DNA of 64,000 nt from Lacinutrix sp. Bg11-31 (GTDB lineage Bacteria; Bacteroidota; Bacteroidia; Flavobacteriales; Flavobacteriaceae): the NCBI RefSeq assembly GCF_002831665.1, contig NZ_CP025118.1, positions 2,480,001-2,544,000 on the forward strand, in the 5' to 3' direction. Under the pieces are notes generated by a model. That model searched no databases. It was not told where the DNA came from and worked only from the letters and a program-made list of their open reading frames with translations. This document shows positions 63,003 to 64,000 of the stretch, in pieces; position 1 is the first letter of the stretch, and every line of letters starts with the position of its first letter. The position numbers and the translations under genes were made by a program.

Positions 63003-63180
63003 GAGGACTCGTACGTGTAAGGGAACGTTATTCTAAAACACGTTATAGTTCTCCTCTTTTTCTATCTAAAGATATTTATTACAAACTAAAGGAGGACTCG
63101 TACGTGTAAGGGAACGTTATTCTAAAACACGTTATAGTTCTCCTCTTTTTCTATCTAAAGATATTTATTACAAACTAAAG
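63003..63180. repeat. tandem duplication of an 89-bp unit
   Basis: Two copies, 63003-63091 and 63092-63180, identical as far as I can read, starting GAGGACTCGTACGTGTAAGG and ending ATTTATTACAAACTAAAG. The unit lies upstream of the transposase, at the inferred right side of the IS. It contains AACGTTATTC and AACACGTTATAG, which resemble the cassette core. In one frame it reads like coding sequence (RGLVRVRERYSKTRYSSPL), but 89 is not a multiple of three. The last bases run directly into cassette 3 (GAACACGTTGTGC). Confidence 0.85.
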
Positions 63181-63200
63181 GAACACGTTGTGCTTAATTT

Positions 63201-63740
63201 ATGAAAAACATACTGCTGACATTAATAATCCTGACTTTGATTTCTTGCAATCAACTCACAAAAGAAGTTGAAAGTTCATTTTCGACCATTGGAATTAAAC
63301 TGGATAGCCTGAATAAAATTGAGGAAAATAAGATTGAAAAACATTTTAATGAAATTAACTCAAAACGAATAAAAAAATATGACGGAGAGAATTCCGCAAT
63401 GATTTATTATTCTGCAATCAAACATAATAGAATTGTTGATTCACTAATTTTAAAACTCAAATCAATTGGAGAAAAAGATTTAGAGAAGAAAAAATTAGTC
63501 GAACAATTTGAATATGCAAAAACTGACTTGAGGAATAAACTGAACACGATAACGGAATTCAATACCAAAGCGGAAATTGATTCATTACTAAAACCATCAA
63601 AGGATTTAGAAATTTTGCCGAATTTTGCTATTATTTCGGAATTTCAAAGTGGAAAATTGAATTCGACTAAAAGTGCGGAATTATTACTAAAAAAATTGAA
63701 CGATAAAACAAAAAGCGAAAAGGAACTGAATAAAAACTAA
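63201..63740 (+). CDS. cassette gene 3, lipoprotein of unknown function
   Basis: 179 residues. MKNILLTLIILTLISC is a lipoprotein signal with lipobox Cys 16. The mature protein is charged and mostly helical (EENKIEKHFNEINSKRIKKYD, GEKDLEKKKLVEQFEYAKTD), perhaps a coiled-coil periplasmic protein. No family recognised. ATG start 13 bases into the cassette; the stop TAA (63738-63740) directly abuts the attC-like element. Its leucine codons are often CTG or TTG, in contrast to TTA in the chromosomal genes. Confidence 0.75.
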   Translation: MKNILLTLIILTLISCNQLTKEVESSFSTIGIKLDSLNKIEENKIEKHFNEINSKRIKKYDGENSAMIYYSAIKHNRIVDSLILKLKSIGEKDLEKKKLVEQFEYAKTDLRNKLNTITEFNTKAEIDSLLKPSKDLEILPNFAIISEFQSGKLNSTKSAELLLKKLNDKTKSEKELNKN

Positions 63741-63873
63741 GCACAACACCGTATATAAAAAATTGCTTGTGTTAGGCTTAAACAAAGGTCGTTGCACGTT
63801 TGCTACGTCTGAATTTCCCTCGGAAATTCCTCGCACGCAAACCCGCAACTTTCCATATACAAAACCGTTGTAA
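63741..63873 (+). repeat. attC-like hairpin element 3
   Basis: Starts GCACAACACCGTATATAA and ends CATATACAAAACCGTTGTAA. GCACAAC is complementary to GTTGTGC at the start of cassette 3 (63187-63193); with flanks the match is 10 bases. Arms GTATAT / ATATAC and GTTGCACGTTTGC / GCAAACCCGCAAC, tip GAATTTCC-CTC-GGAAATTC. The core of GGTCGTTGC... to ...CCCGCAAC closely matches element 1. Confidence 0.7.
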
Positions 63874-64000
63874 CCAATTAAAACACAGATGACGTAAAGA
63901 TGTCATATGGATGACGACACCAATGCCAATGCTTTTATTTAGCTTTGCTTTCAACAATTAAACATCTCTCAATTGAAGAATAAAGATTTAGCAAAAAGAG
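63868..64000 (+). other. start of a fourth cassette, cut by the window end
   Basis: Begins TTGTAACCAATTAAAACAC after the core G at 63867. No convincing open frame is seen in these 133 bases: the ATGs at 63890, 63902 and 63911 soon reach stops. If the pairing rule holds, this cassette should end with GGTTACAAC followed by a hairpin element. Confidence 0.4.

Larger units (their letters stand above)
61871..63187 (-). mobile_element. IS110-family insertion sequence, limits inferred
   Basis: Transposase gene at 61905-62897 with short DNA after its stop and about 290 bp before its start (62898-63187). Limits are inferred: element 2 breaks at ...ACCGT and cassette 3 resumes at ...CGTTGTGC, so an insertion of about 1.3 kb at the GTT core explains both ends, and 1.3 kb is a usual IS110 length. 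IS110-group elements encode a bridge RNA in the non-coding DNA upstream of the transposase, here 62898 to about 63187. No terminal inverted repeats are seen, as expected. Confidence 0.5.

Noticed and set aside
62940..63110. Open frame reading TPGIPNGSWQLYRKRG and on through the first 89-bp unit
   Set aside because: No start codon, ends soon after entering the second unit, lies in the presumed IS non-coding region; at most a cassette remnant.
63003..63180. Possible CRISPR-like repeat
   Set aside because: Only two long units without spacers and no cas genes; it is a plain tandem duplication.

Overview
The window is a chromosomal segment of a Bacteroidetes bacterium, most likely a marine member of the Flavobacteriaceae. 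The grounds are: very AT-rich DNA; a TonB-dependent receptor with a carboxypeptidase-like N-terminal domain; a metalloprotease with a type IX secretion C-terminal signal; an OlsF-type ornithine-lipid synthase; a class I ribonucleotide reductase whose ATP-cone sits on the beta subunit; and promoters of the TAnnTTTG (-7) type typical of this phylum.

Region by region. 0-9 kb: a partial dGTPase, then what looks like a phosphate-acquisition block: TonB receptor plus beta-helix lipoprotein, a YwqK-type secreted protein, an OprO/OprP-type porin and a PiT transporter with a fused PhoU-like tail. Upstream of these transcription units I find tandem TAACATT-like heptamers repeated every 11 bp, the geometry of a Pho box, which ties the block together as a candidate Pho regulon. 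One array points at a gene-free stretch ending in a strong terminator (possible small RNA). 9-16 kb: ChrA, an OmpA lipoprotein, an unknown protein, and nrdB-nrdA. 16-31.5 kb: a LytTR regulator/TPR-histidine kinase pair, MarC, CtpA-type protease, dCMP deaminase, HupE, tRNA-Leu(CAA), prs-rplY-pth, a secreted M43 protease, and ribF with an HTTM protein. 31.5-41.5 kb: serS, a 41-residue secreted peptide, a TPR protein, rsmA, mgtE, a 2-hydroxyacid dehydrogenase, small proteins and an ArsR regulator. Two inverted copies of a structured flavobacterial repeat (possibly the flavo-1 RNA) bracket 31.6-38.6 kb. 41.5-47.4 kb (minus strand): GNAT, aspartate kinase, OlsF and two tandem paralogous secreted proteins. 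47.5-53.5 kb: fbp, then a five-gene cassette of a coiled-coil protein, a predicted roadblock/longin-like protein, a Ras/Rab-like small GTPase and two paralogous hybrid histidine kinases, one with a degenerate receiver. 53.5-59.2 kb: TerB-like protein, a glycoside-hydrolase remnant, mfd and a TlpA-like thioredoxin.

59.2-64 kb is the accessory end and the most unusual part. A tyrosine recombinase, interrupted by an in-frame stop at codon 10, is followed in the same orientation by at least three single-gene cassettes. Each cassette ends in a 130-135 bp hairpin element. The first 9-10 bases of each cassette (GTTNNNN...) are complementary to its own 3' NNNNAAC motif, and this pairing differs between cassettes. 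That is the logic of integron attC sites, but next to a XerD-like recombinase with no visible IntI-specific insertion. An IS110-family element appears to sit at the core position of the second attC-like site. The cassettes carry lipoproteins and an unknown protein with TTG starts and codon use unlike the rest of the window.

Coordinates come from reading the sequence. Functions are by recognition of motifs and family architecture; no database search was possible.
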